From contig NC_086373.1 in NCBI RefSeq assembly GCF_036588685.1, positions 52,335,164 through 52,399,163 of the forward strand: a DNA stretch of 64,000 bases, written 5' to 3'. Below the pieces are notes generated by a model that worked only from the letters and a program-made list of their open reading frames with translations, ran no database searches and had not been told where the DNA came from. Made by a program: the position numbers and the translations under genes. The stretch comes from Mytilus trossulus (taxonomy: Eukaryota; Mollusca; Bivalvia; Mytilida; Mytilidae). Positions 24,301-34,862 of this stretch are shown in pieces; position 1 is the first letter of the stretch, and each line of letters opens with the position of its first letter.

Positions 24301-27300
24301 TATCAACAAAAATTTGTGATAATGGGCTCCTTCCTGAAAAGAAAAAAAATGTTTAGATCTATATTATGTATGTTTGTTTGAGACCAATGAAATTATTGAT
24401 TAAAAATTATCAAATTCAACACTCAAATTTGAATAGTAAATAGAAATCATTGATGGGACCCATTATGAATATTTTTTTTATTATTATTCCTGGAGTAGAT
24501 AATAATTTTCTTTTAATCTTTGAAATGTTTATGGCAGGTCAACTGATAAGTTGTATGGCTGATTACAGGTAAATCAGTAATTTCTATTTGACAGTTGCGT
24601 GTATTCTGGGGTGTGTTATAACTTAATTTCATGGGGAACATCCTGTCCATGTATAATACTTAATATATATATTCCAACAGATGACATTACACAAAGTTTT
24701 CTTCTGTTAAATGAATGATTTTATGTCATCATAATTTGCTATTTATATAAACCACATTTTTGTACAATAATTATTTACAATATTAACATTGGATATATTG
24801 AATGTAGAGTGAAATATGTCTACCATATGATTGGTTTTAATAATTTAATTAATAATTGAGATTTAGGAATCAAAATTTGTATTTTTTACAAAAAAAAACA
24901 CTTTTAAATTGTTTTATATCAACACACCCTCATTTAAATTATTTTATAAATTAGATTTCGTAGCCGTATTTGCATTTGTGAAACTATTTAAATACTCAAA
25001 TTTTCAATTGTTTTACATGCCCAACTTTCATATTTGTTGTAAGCAATGTAACTTAAAATCAACAGTATATTATGAAAAAGAAATAAAGATTACAGTTATA
25101 ATATGAATATTGGTCATGATTTGTAAAACTTAGAACTTTCAAGTAAATTTAAGACACAATTCAAAATGTTCAGAATATGTCAAGCCAAACTGAAAAAGAA
25201 TAAGAATGTCGAGAATATGTCGAGAAATTTCAAGACCGTATTCAAATGTGAAGAATTTGTCAAGAAATTTTAAGACCATATTCAGAATGTCAAGAATATG
25301 TCGAGTAAATTTCATACAAATTTGATATAAATGAGAATTTGTCAAGAAAAATTAAGACACGAGTCATACTTTTGGAGAATGTCAAGTAAAAGTTCATGCA
25401 AATCAAGACAAAAACTGGTCTTTTCAGACTTTTTGACTTTTGTAGTGTAGTCTGTCAACGCTGAGTTCAAATCCAGCACAATGCAGTTGCGCTTGACTTT
25501 TGAATTTAATCTTAACTGACTATGTTTTTTCTACCGAAGATCGGTGAATCTATTTCGGAAATCAATTGATAACTGACGGGTTAATTCAAGGTTACATGCA
25601 TTCGGATTCAATTAAGGAGAGTTATTCACTTATAAGTTAATCTTTCATTTTCATGGTTCCTTAACACATTATGTACACAATTCAATCATACTGGTTGCTT
25701 AAAGCGAATTTATATTTCACTATTTCACTTTTACTAATAAGGGAACAAAACAAATCATATTCTATTTATTAAATATATCGTAGCTAGCGAGCCTTCAACA
25801 ATTTTTTTTTGTAGTGAATTTTTTTTCATCTTCAACTTGGCTTATCATTGAAGTAGGGTTATTCTGGATAAGTTCACATGTGGGAAGGAAGCAAACCAGT
25901 TAAAGTAAAAATACTTGTCTATCTGGGATGTGTATACTTACAGTCTTCTCTGTAGTAAATAGTTATATCTGTGATGTACGCCAATTCGAAAGAAAATTGA
26001 AACATCCACCAGTCTGCAGATGGATCATTTCCATCTTTTGTGTGGGAACATATATTCAAATCGAATTCATTTGAGATTGGTGGTAGTATAGCATTGTTTG
26101 GATTACTTAAAGTTCCTCCATACACAGTGCTTTGTGTAGCTATGCCAAATGGTGTAAGGTTTTCTGTAAAATGAGCAACACATATTTGTAACATACACGT
26201 ATTTATAAATACTATATAAAAATAATATTCTAATTAATGCATGAACTCATCATACCGTGAATCATAAGATTCTTGTTCTCAACCTTTATACTTTTCATCA
26301 ATGAAACACCGATGACTGAAGTCCGAACCAAACGACAATGTTTGAAATATAATTTGAACACCATAGTGTACCGAAATGTTCTTGACGCCTATCACAATAA
26401 TACATAATATCTCATAACGTTTAGTTCCTTTGCGAAAGATACACGTAAACTGCAACACGCACTAGTAACATGTACACATTATCAGGCTATGTAAGAGAGA
26501 TAGAGGAATACAAAGTATCAACATGTTGACATCACAATGCGATGGCTATAAGCATGACAGTTTCGAAGCATATGATACTTTAACGCTGAACAAGTTTCTA
26601 CATAAGGGCATACGATACAGTTTTGATCACGTATTTACAAGTTGACGGAAATTTGCATATAGGCTATTTTTTTACCTGATTAAATCAAATATGTAATAAA
26701 AAAAATATACCTTCATGTGTTACTGTTTGAGTTACATGAGGTCGAAATTTTGTATATTTGCTAAAAATTATGATTTGTGGCTGTATTTTCCCTTTCGAAA
26801 GAAAGACATAACTTTTTATGTTTTAAAAGATAAACGCAAATTGTTTTTTGTTAATTAATTTGTAATTTCTATATTTTATAAGTATTCGAAATATTTATGC
26901 ATTTTTTGTTCAGAAATAACTTATATTTATCAAATGGTAAAGAATTGAGAAAAAAACGTCATTTTCTGCTGTATATTTTTCAAAATTAAAAAAATTACAC
27001 TATTTACAGTTTTATAAAATTTGGTCTACATAACCTCTTGTAAAATGAAACAAAATGTCGGTTAAAAAAAATTGGGGTCCATGCGCTCGTTTTCAAATTA
27101 AATCAGTTTGAATGATAAAAATCAGTCGACAAATGCATCTTTTTCCGATATGTCACAGTTTGACGTTGCGAAAATATCATTTTATGTTAGCAACGTCATT
27201 ACCTCCCCACTAACTGTATCGTATGCCCTTAATAAGTCTAGGTATGTAATTCACTAGTATAGTCGGACTAGCAAATATAACACCATCCTTTCAATTGAAT

Positions 27301-27742
27301 TAGTACCCTATTTACTGTAGCATTCTTAAATTACAGAGGCAGAATATTTTGATCATAATTTAGACTATTAAGCAATTAATAGTTATCAAAGGTATCCTTT
27401 CATGCAATATTCTCAGAAAAGTTTGTATACTGCTATTAACAGGAGGGTCGTAATCTTGTTCATCTTAAAACATACTAAATTGAAAGGGGAATACTGTATT
27501 AAAAGATTTGTATGTCGCATATAATATATCTAATACGTTGCTAGTTGTAAAACCACTGGTGTGACTTAATTCAACCCTCCGAAAGGTTAAACTCAATAAT
27601 GACCATCCAATAATGACAGTAATTATGTGTTGCAATTAACATAATTTTATATGAAATGAAACTGGAATGAAAACAACCCCGACTTACGTTGAGCTGTAAC
27701 TGACAACTGTACAGTCGTGTGAATTAGCATCGCCAACAACAT
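21152..27742 (-). CDS. FTP (fucolectin-like)/EGF secreted or receptor protein, partial gene
   Basis: Four exons join in frame: 27742-27688, 26163-25942, 22247-22032 and 21358-21152, all separated by phase-1 introns with GT-AG borders. The product starts with a hydrophobic signal peptide. It then has one fucolectin/tachylectin-4/pentraxin-type (F5/8-like) lectin domain of about 145 residues, split over two exons, and then EGF-like repeats. Family knowledge: such FTP domains bind fucose-type glycans with calcium and often head mollusc immune-type receptors. The same module grammar is known on mollusc receptor tyrosine phosphatases, and the gene upstream on the same strand is one. No transmembrane or phosphatase exon was found to the left, so the product may be secreted, may use the tail at 18.4 kb, or may have been cut by rearrangement. 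Start and splice choices are by eye. Confidence 0.75.
21505..21590 (-). repeat. Dispersed repeat family A, short minus-strand piece
   Basis: The phrases ACTGTCACAATCCTGACTCT, ATGCCTTTGTCATGG and AACCTGGTTTTATACGTAGA match the reverse complement of the 5.2-kb copy. It lies in the intron between FTP/EGF exons 3 and 4. Confidence 0.5.
22032..22247 (-). CDS. FTP/EGF gene exon 3: second half of fucolectin-like domain
   Basis: The exon extends from the acceptor TTTTTACAG to the donor GTGAGA, phase 1 to phase 1 (216 bases). It joins exon 2 to read REDFAYRMDGFKLYVTNTST, then PPNGYLCYEDPDPGLPNITQ, and ends near GPVVELCYVAING. This is the C-terminal half of an FTP/F5/8-type lectin domain, including the Tyr-rich beta strands and the final VELCYVAING strand. 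The neighbouring intron to the right (22248-25941) carries a DNA transposon. Confidence 0.9.
22545..22680 (-). repeat. PLE-type 3' tail fragment, minus strand
   Basis: GGGGTGATCTCATGATCTCG, then GAGGATCAGCAGATCCTCCT and ACATGTGGCACATATCG read as the reverse complement of the GATCTGCTTACC...GATCACCCC block at 3100-3160. It lies in the FTP/EGF intron. Confidence 0.5.
23091..23265. repeat. Short element with inverted ends (GGCC-GTTCAC)
   Basis: The left end GGCCACGTTCACTCTGTG and the right end GGTCAATGTGAACACGGCC are imperfect inverted repeats enclosing about 140 bases, including TTTTTGTGTTTACGT-like text. A related unit lies at 37970-38200. This looks like a miniature inverted-repeat element; no clear target duplication was seen. 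Confidence 0.45.
23812..25447. mobile_element. CACTA-type DNA transposon, non-autonomous (1636 bp)
   Basis: The element begins CACTACAAAAGTC and ends GACTTTTGTAGTG, flanked by the 3-base direct repeat TAG on both sides (23809-23811 and 25448-25450). The terminal inverted repeats extend roughly 70 bases with few mismatches. Inside them are dense subterminal repeats of the form TCTTGACA / ATTCTTGACA, in one orientation on the left (to about 24220) and the other on the right (from about 25140). CACTA termini, a 3-base target duplication and subterminal repeats together match the CACTA (EnSpm/CMC) superfamily. No transposase is encoded, so mobility would need a partner. It sits in the intron between the two halves of the fucolectin domain. 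Confidence 0.85.
25942..26163 (-). CDS. FTP/EGF gene exon 2: first half of fucolectin-like domain
   Basis: The exon runs from the acceptor TTTTCTGT(A)-side CAG at 26164-26166 to the donor GTAAGT at 25941-25936, phase 1 to phase 1 (222 bases). It encodes NLTPFGIATQSTVYGGTLSN, then SNEFDLNICSHTKDGNDPSA and DWWMFQFSFELAYITDITIY. The conserved pattern is the ATQST-YGG strand, C-x-HT, a WW pair and the Y-I-T-D-I-x-I-Y-Y-R strand, as in FTP lectin domains. The first base pair completes a Gln codon from exon 1. Confidence 0.9.
26605..27229 (+). mobile_element. 625-bp terminal-inverted-repeat element, copy 1
   Basis: It begins AGGGCATACGATACAGTT and ends AACTGTATCGTATGCCCT, a near-perfect inverted repeat. 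Flanks are TA/TA; read as TTAA the right side is exact and the left is ATAA. The interior is AT-rich, with no coding region. An inverted copy lies at 31116-31736. It sits in the first intron of the FTP/EGF gene. It is a non-autonomous DNA transposon; a piggyBac-like (TTAA) or mariner-like (TA) origin are both possible. Confidence 0.8.
27688..27742 (-). CDS. FTP/EGF gene exon 1: signal peptide
   Basis: From an ATG at 27742-27740 the frame reads MLLAMLIHTTVQLSVTAQ before the donor GTAAGT, ending in phase 1. The first 15-17 residues are hydrophobic, as expected of a secretory signal. Joining to exon 2 gives a Gln-Gln-Asn-Leu start of the lectin domain. Another ATG lies just upstream in a different frame (27751) but does not join exon 2 in frame. 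The splice and frame agreement support this start. Confidence 0.7.
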
Positions 27743-27849
27743 ATTGTGACATCGAACAGATACACGCAAAACTACTGAAATGAATTAAAAGTTTAGAGTA
27801 TTTAGTATTAAGCAAATACTTGAGATATACACCTACTAAGTAAGCAATA

Positions 27850-27862
27850 GTCTATATATATT
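27850..27862 (-). promoter_or_regulatory. Possible TATA-like element for the FTP/EGF gene
   Basis: TATATATAGA on the minus strand lies about 110 bases before the exon-1 ATG. In AT-rich DNA this is weak evidence, and an upstream non-coding exon cannot be excluded. Confidence 0.15.
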
Positions 27863-28369
27863 GCTACAATCTATAGATATGGGAAATATCAACAGTAGTT
27901 AAATAGTAATGAGCAGTGTATGAAAGGACCAAAACTTAAGAGCTATAATTTGTTTTATATAAATATGTACATATATATTTTCTTAACTTTGGATGACGTG
28001 TTGTTTTTAAGTTATTGCATCACTGGGACGATACGTCTGCTGGTGGAAGAACAGTCCCTGTGGGTATCAATCAGCTCAGTAGTCAGTACTCTAGTACTGA
28101 CATGATTTAACAAACTTTTTTTTTAAATTGTCCGTTTATTAATATTAAAATATTAAAATTATTAAGAAACTAAGGTTTCAACTCCCTCAGGTAAAGTTGA
28201 CTTTAGATGAATTTGGCTATTTATTTTAGGTATTTTTGAAATATAGCTCTTCAACGGTTTCGGTACTTATACATCCTTGTATTTTAAAAGGCTTTGAGCG
28301 TTTCAGATGAAGGTTAATCCAGAAAAGCTCTTTAGACGCATGATATTATGAAACGTGTTGTTTTCAATG

Positions 28370-28428
28370 TTATGGTCTCTTATTGAAAGTGTCTCATTGG
28401 CTATCATACCACATCTTCTTTTCCAGTT
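28370..28428 (-). repeat. Family C repeat scrap, minus strand
   Basis: AGTGTCTCATTGGCTATCAT and ACCACATCTTCTTTTCC are the reverse complement of the start of family C (GAAGATATGGTATGATTGCC, then AATGAGACAAC at 35846). Confidence 0.55.
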
Positions 28429-29289
28429 AAATTGTTGTTGACAGAGGTCGAAGTATATTTGATTCGCCTAACAAGTGTGCCCTTTAAATTTTGTCATGCT
28501 ATCCGTTTCTTATGTGAGAAATATTACATAGCCTGTTTCCCAGTAGATACATGTTGTAATATGATAAAACTTTTACATCATGGTACTGTTTCCGGTAAAA
28601 CTTTCATTTTGTACATAATAAACCGAACATAAGGCTGATATGTTCAATGAAACTTAAATAATTTTATTTAATGTCCTACTCCAGTCATGCATCCATTTAA
28701 GTTGTATCAGTTACTACAATTATTATGTGTATATTTGACAGGTGTGCTGCATGTAGAAAAAGTTACATAATGCTTTTGACGTTCTTCTTTTTATATGGTT
28801 TAAGATACATTTGTAAGGACATGATGGTTGCTTTACGCCGCATTAGCACAAAAAGGCTATATCGCGGCGATGTAAGGACATGTGAATTAGTTGTCAAAAA
28901 AAAAATTTAACAATCAGATAAATCACATGGGTTTATTCGAATTAACGATCATCGTAGACCTACATGTACACAACAATAAGCAAAACCCATACTGTTTAGT
29001 CCGCTAAAATTTTCCATTTTACAAAATTAAAATATGAAAGAACAAAAACTGAAGCAAAAAACTGCCTTTTGTTCCGTTTTTGTTTTTTATTTATATGACA
29101 GTAAAGGACAAGGTACGATAAGCATTAGAGAACGGCCCCCTAATTTTGTTCAAATTAAAAGTGACTTGCCATTAATTATAATACATTATTCTTAAAGTTT
29201 AAAACCTATATTTTTGTTAACATCAATAGATTTTTCAACTTCCGTTGATATTATTCATGCTCTGTTGCTGTAAAGACCTCAATATTCGC

Positions 29290-29470
29290 TAAAAGGGCAG
29301 AAAAATGGCAGTTTCCAAAACTTTTTCTGCATTTTAAACTCTGAGCGTACCTACGACCCACGATCATATTTATACCAGACATTCCTTGAACATTAATGCT
29401 GATGTAGTTCAAATATTTTAGTGGGTCATAAGTACGCTCATAGTTAAAAATTCAAAAAAGTGACAAAAAA
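29290..29470. repeat. Short inverted-repeat element
   Basis: AACTCTGAGCGTACC(TAC)GACCCAC on the left is matched by GTGGGTCATAAGTACGCTCATAG on the right, reverse-complementary with few mismatches. The pairing extends outward through ACTTTTTCTGCATTTT versus AATTCAAAAAAGTG. About 60 bases lie between the arms. It has the form of a miniature inverted-repeat element or foldback. Confidence 0.55.
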
Positions 29471-30009
29471 TCGTCGTTGTTTTCATTGAATCATCGTAAT
29501 TTTTAACCGAACTGCGGACCGGAGAAGATTTCCGGTATTTACTAGATCTGACGACGGAAAAGTATTCCTGCTACGCTATGATAATAGCTAGTTTCTTTAG
29601 GACGAAAAATAAACATATTTTTGAGACAGGAAAACAGGATATTCCTTTACTCATTATTCTTGAATTTAAAGTGACATTTTAGCAGACCGTCGAAATTTGA
29701 CCCAAAAATAAACGGAACTGTGATAAACTTCAGAGAAATACTGGGAACGTAATTGTGAATGAATAAAATAACTAGTTCATACTCAAAAAGTGCATATATA
29801 CGTATTTTGTTTCATAATTGACGAAATCGTCGCCCTCGAATGTTTTAATCTCCGTTGACCCTTTTGTGAAAAGTGCTTTCTTTCACGTCCGCATTTCTAC
29901 CAAGTATGGCATGTCAAGTTAACATTTTAGACAATCATTAAATAAAAATACAGATGGCGAAAATAAACTACAGAACTGTGAATAATAACATACACTGTAA
30001 TTCATAGCA

Positions 30010-30250
30010 CTTAAGAGGGGAGGACAGGGGTAAGGGAGACAGAGAGAAAGGGGTAGGAGAAACGAGAAAGGAGAGGAAGGCTGGGAGAAAGGAGAAAAGT
30101 TGGAGAAAAAAATAAAATATGAAAAAATAAAATATCTCTCTTTTTACCGGTAAATTAAAAAAAAAATAAGGAGAAGAGGGGTAGAAGAAAGGAGAAGAGG
30201 CCTAGTAGGAGGAAGGAGATGAGGGGTGGGAGAAAGGAGAATGGTACCCC
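30010..30250. repeat. Purine-rich tract with inverted ends
   Basis: One strand is nearly all A and G over about 230 bases, built from imperfect units such as GAGAAAGGAGAAGAGG. The ends GAGGGGAGGACAGGGGTA and TACCCCTGTCCTCACCCTC are inverted repeats of each other. It is interrupted by an AAAAATAAAATATG stretch around 30100-30170. It is probably a degenerate simple repeat inside a small inverted-repeat unit. Confidence 0.55.
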
Positions 30251-30744
30251 TGTCCTCACCCTCACATAAGAAGACACCATGTGACCATTTTAATTAGTTA
30301 ATTGTGTAAGTGTAACAATAATCAAAATTAAACAAAACTATCCAACACTTTTATGATCTAAATTATGTATCTTGAGTTATTTTTTTTGGTTATGGCGTTG
30401 AATTTATTGGACTTATTATTTGTAATTGTCACCCGCCTTCCCGTTGTTCTGTCTTGACGACAACTTGGTGCTACTTCGTATTTCTTGTTTGCAAATCATT
30501 CTCTTCATATCTTTCCGTTAAAATTTGCATGCATAAAGTATTTGTCACTGGACGGTCAGGAAACAACATTCAATCAATCATATATCTTCTTAAATAACAG
30601 CACTTCATGTATTATGAATTTAAACATATTCAAAAGAATAATTTAAAGCTTCTTTTATTTTTTAATCAGATATTTACACGTCGAAGAAAATAAAACAAGT
30701 ATTGAATATGAAAGGAATAAAAACGCATCATAATTAAAGATATC

Positions 30745-30870
30745 TTGCTTGTAAGACGTGTGTTTCGCGTACAAAAGACTCATCAGTGACGGTCGAATAA
30801 AAAAATGTCAAAGGACCATAAAAGGCTCAAAATTCCGATTTTATTTTGTGAATAAAGGTTATTTATTCCT
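30745..30870 (+). repeat. Mussel-type dispersed repeat fragment
   Basis: Contains GTAAGACGTGTGTTTCGCGT, ACAAAAGACTCATCAGTGACG and CTCAAAATTCCGA. I recognise the order of phrases from common mussel interspersed repeats. There is only one copy of this part in the window. Confidence 0.4.
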
Positions 30871-31115
30871 GAATATATTATCCGTAGTTTTTGCAAAGAA
30901 TATAAAGTTTTGTTAACAGTTAATTCATAAAAGTTACTATTTCAATAATAATTCATGTTTACACAAAGTGCTCACTTTTGGACATCATGTTGCTGAATGG
31001 GTTGTTTGTTTCATTAATTTTTAGTGTGCTATAGCTTAAAAGGTTACAGTCCGTTGGAAGACATATTACCCTAACTTGACACTCCGATCCAACTAGTTTT
31101 TGTTCTTACCCCTTA

Positions 31116-31736
31116 AGGGCATACGATACAGTTACAGGGAAGGTAATGACGTTGCTAACGTAATTTGTTAGTTTCGCGACGTCAAACTGTGACATATCGG
31201 GAAAAGATGCATTTTTCGACTGATTTTTATCATTCAAACTGATTTAATTTGAAAACGAGTTCATGGACCCCTATTTTTCAAAACGGCATTTTGTTTCATT
31301 TTGCAGGGAAATTATGTCACCCAAATTTTATAAAACTGTAAATAGAGGATTTTTTTTAATTTTGATAAACATGCAGTAAAAAATGACGTTTTTTCCTCAA
31401 TTCATGAACATTTGATGAATATGAGTTATTTCTGCCTAAAAAATTGCATATTTTTTTTTAATATTTATAAAATACAGAAATTACCGATTATTTAACAAAA
31501 AAAATGTGTGTTTATCTTTAATAACAAAAAAGTTATGTCTTTCTTTCGAAAAAGAAATTACGGCCACAAATCTGAATTTTGAGCAAATATACAAAATTTC
31601 GACCTCATTTTACTCAAAAAGTAGCACATGAAGGTATATTTTTTTTTACATATTTGATTTAATCAGGTAAAAAATAGCCTATATGCAAATTTTCATGAAC
31701 TTGTAAATACAGGATCAAAACTGTATCGTATGCCCT
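31116..31736 (-). mobile_element. 625-bp terminal-inverted-repeat element, copy 2 (inverted)
   Basis: The ends AGGGCATACGATACAGTT and AACTGTATCGTATGCCCT are the same as copy 1, and the interior is the reverse complement of it with scattered changes (621 versus 625 bases). Both flanks read TTAA (31113-31116 and 31735-31738 when the outer bases are included), so the target is TTAA or its central TA. It encodes no protein; the minus-strand frame 31659-31958 runs across its end and is spurious. Confidence 0.8.
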
Positions 31737-31967
31737 TAATGCCAATTGATTGACGGAAATCAGCAAATACCAATTTTTAAGTCTTAAGTTTGACCAGGCC
31801 GGTGTCAGAACCCACGATATCAGGCGTTTTAATTCATTTATTATATTTATAAAATTGTACAATGATTGAATAAAAGGGTGCATACTGTAAGAATCCATCT
31901 TATATGAATCCGCGCTTAAACTTACACATCCACCCAAAAGAAATAACTTTTGCAACATTTATAGAAA

Positions 31968-32045
31968 TAAGAAGTTGTGGTATGAGTGCCAATGATACTA
32001 CTCTCCTTTCAGGACACAACATGTAAAAAGTAAACAATTATAGGC
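31968..32045 (+). repeat. Family C repeat, 5' fragment
   Basis: GAAGTTGTGGTATGAGTGCC, then AATGATACTACTCTCC and TAAAAAGTAAACAATTATAGG follow the start of the 36803 copy before sequence diverges. Confidence 0.5.
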
Positions 32046-32329
32046 TTCAAATGAAATGAATGGATTAATTATGTTAAACATATTACTTTTTTCTTCTTTT
32101 TTAGAATTTTATTCTCATACACACTTGTCCCGGTCTACACTTATTTAGTTTTTATACATTGACTTGTGATATTTGGCATAGAGTGTATAGCCATGACTCA
32201 GATATCATAACAGTCTAATTTTGTTTATTTTCTTTGGTTACATCTTCTGACATCAGACTCGAACTTCTCTTGAATTGAATTTTAAATGTACGTATTGTTA
32301 TGCGTTTACTTTTCAACATTGGCTCGAGG

Positions 32330-32650
32330 TATAGGGGAAGGGTTGAGAGCTCGTAAACATGTTAAACCCCGCCGCATTTTAGCGCCTGTCCCGAATCAGG
32401 AACCTCTGGTCTTTGTTAGTCTTGTATTTTTTTAATTTTAGTTTCTTGTGTACAATTTGGAAATTAGTATGGCGTTCATCATCACTGAACTAGTACATAT
32501 TTGTTTAGGGGCCAGCTGAAGGACGCCTCCGGGTGCGGGAATTTCTCGTTACATTAAAGACCTGTTGGTGACCTGCTGCTGTTGTTTTTTCTTTGGTCGG
32601 GTTGATGTCTCTTTGATACATTCTCCATTTCTATTCTCAATTTCAATATC
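32330..32650 (+). repeat. Dispersed repeat family B, copy 2
   Basis: Longer than the copy at 13030-13265. It contains GGGGAAGGGTTGAGAGCTCG, then CATGTTAAACCCCGCCGC, GGGGCCAGCTGAAGGACGCC, TCCGGGTGCGGGAATTTCTC and TTTGGTCGGGTTGATGTCTC. It has no coding content. Confidence 0.7.
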
Positions 32651-34585
32651 ATTATGACATTTACCGTTGATCTCAAGGTCCAATTAATTGACCTTTAACT
32701 TTCATGGTTAAATGCCTCGTTAATAACTCCAAAAATGATTTATACACCCCCCTTTTTGCCTTGTTAAGTCGTTTCTAATCCACCATAGGTTTGTACCCAT
32801 GCAGAGGACACATTTATTCCAACCCCTACATATGTACATCATATTAATTCGTAATTGCCTGGATTAGACATTTTATTCCGCAAAATGTCTGTATGTGGTA
32901 CAAGTCACGTCTCTTTTATTCCATTAACTGTTAAATATCTTTAAAAACTGTTAAACTCATCTCAAATTATTAAATCTTATATATTCTTGTTTTCATGAAA
33001 AGACTTTCACATTGAAACAAAGATTTTGTACTGGTCTACAAATTAAACAAAATGTTTGATGTTGCTTAGTAAGATGTGGGATTCTATACTCAATATAGAA
33101 TTCGTCCAAAAAATAATGATAATCTAGATGTGTATATTATAGTGTAACGCCGTATAAGAAGTATATTCTTAAAAAATAACTTAGCTCATACTTCAAAAAA
33201 TAAAAAAAAAATAAACTATTATTGCATTGTTGATATGCACTTGTTATGTGATTTAGTTGTTGATCAGCATGTAGTGACCTACAGTTGAACTAAGTTTTCA
33301 TTTCTAACTAAACATGTTTAGAAAAAGACAATGTGCATTGCATTCAATTTAATTTGTTCAATGAAATGACTTATTGATTTGTAGTTGGCTTTAATTCAAA
33401 CATGGTTTGCTGTTGCTAAGCAACACTTGTGTTGCAATGATCAATATGGAATTTGTAAAGAATAAAAAAAAGATGTATATGAAAAAATATTGAATGAAAC
33501 ACCAACTGGAAAAAAAAATCTTCAAACAACAGCTTAATATATACTTAAGAGGGGCAAGCACCAATTTTTTAACCGTTGCTAGGCATCATTTCTGTTGCCA
33601 AGGTTGTTTTTAAGCATATAATAAACAAAATCAAAGGGTATTTTCATTTGTGACTTCAAGTTCTTCTTGGACAAACAATATCATTTGCAAATATTAAAAT
33701 TTTTACTGATAAAGCAATTAATATGTGATAATTTTCATTCTTCATAAAAACCGTTGCTAGGCAACCTTCCTTTCACCGGAACACAATAAAATCATTGTTT
33801 TTTTCTAGTGTCTACACTAAGACCATCATTGATATCAATTTAAACTTATTTGGAGAGGGGGCCAAAAATAGCCCTTATCATACCTTGTCCTTTACAGAAA
33901 ATAGCTATTAATAATGTATCGTGTCGACATAATATTAATGGAAGTAAAAAGGAACAAATCCGACTTTTAACTGACTTAAATATTTTATAGATTGTTCATT
34001 TACAGACGAATACCGTATCAATAACTGATTATCAATGCATTTACGAACTCTTTAATTATTAGGTAAATATTAGACTAAGTGAAGTATGTATGTGTTTGAA
34101 GAAGACGTACCTTTCATCGGATAAACCATCACAATATTATACAATAACCGGACGTATAAATGTTGATGTATTTCATTTTCATTTTCCATCGTTATCAGAT
34201 TAATATTATATTATATTATAGTAAGAAGATATTTTTTCACCTACATCACTCAGGCATACAGTTGTAATAAGATATTATAATATGTCTAACAATGTGAGTG
34301 TGTTTCACTAGGCATAATTTAACTACAAACATCAATGCACGTATTCAAAGTAACGCATCACATATCTTTCTAAATATAACAAAAGGATAGAGCCTTAAAA
34401 TTTAGAACAATTGTATCATTTAATCGCTTTTGTATTCATAAAGAATGCCTTCTCTGTATGAAAATTAAAAAACATAAGACAGTTTGATCAGCACGGTCTA
34501 TAACAAATACAATTTGTATCAAAGTACATTTGTAGCTACAGGAATAGCGAGATATTTTTTTTTATTTTGCTTCATAGTATTATAA

Positions 34586-34862
34586 TTTAATTTTGGATGT
34601 AACGCGTCTTCTGATTGGCTGACGTTATCAGCCCTTATACATCATTCAATCATGTGACAGTGATGTCATCAACGTTTTTTTCTTGGTTTTCTTCGGTTTA
34701 AAATGGAATTTAGAATTAAATGTTAATTCGAAATAACATAAAAAATGTGGTGCACACTGTTAAATAACCCGCTACGCGCGTCATTCAGTGTGTACCAAAT
34801 GTTTATGTTATTTCTTCATAGACAGAAAAAATATTACAATCATTCCTTAAATAATTTTATTT
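34586..34862 (+). repeat. Foldback repeat with CCAAT/CRE-like head, copy 1
   Basis: It starts TTGGATGTAACGCGTCTTCT and GATTGGCTGACG, followed by CATGTGACAGTGATGTCATC. It then forms a long hairpin with arms GAAATAACATAAAAAATGTGG / TGCACACTG and CAGTGTGTACC / AAATGTTTATGTTATTTC around AACCCGCTACGCGCG. A second copy lies at 48043-48345. The family is common in mussel sequence as far as I recall. Confidence 0.65.

Noticed and set aside
23811-25450. CRISPR-like or satellite array from the repeated TCTTGACA text
   Set aside because: Spacing is irregular, the two halves are inverted relative to each other, and they are bounded by transposon ends.
31659-31958. 99-codon minus-strand frame
   Set aside because: It crosses the end of a terminal-inverted-repeat element and has no domain.
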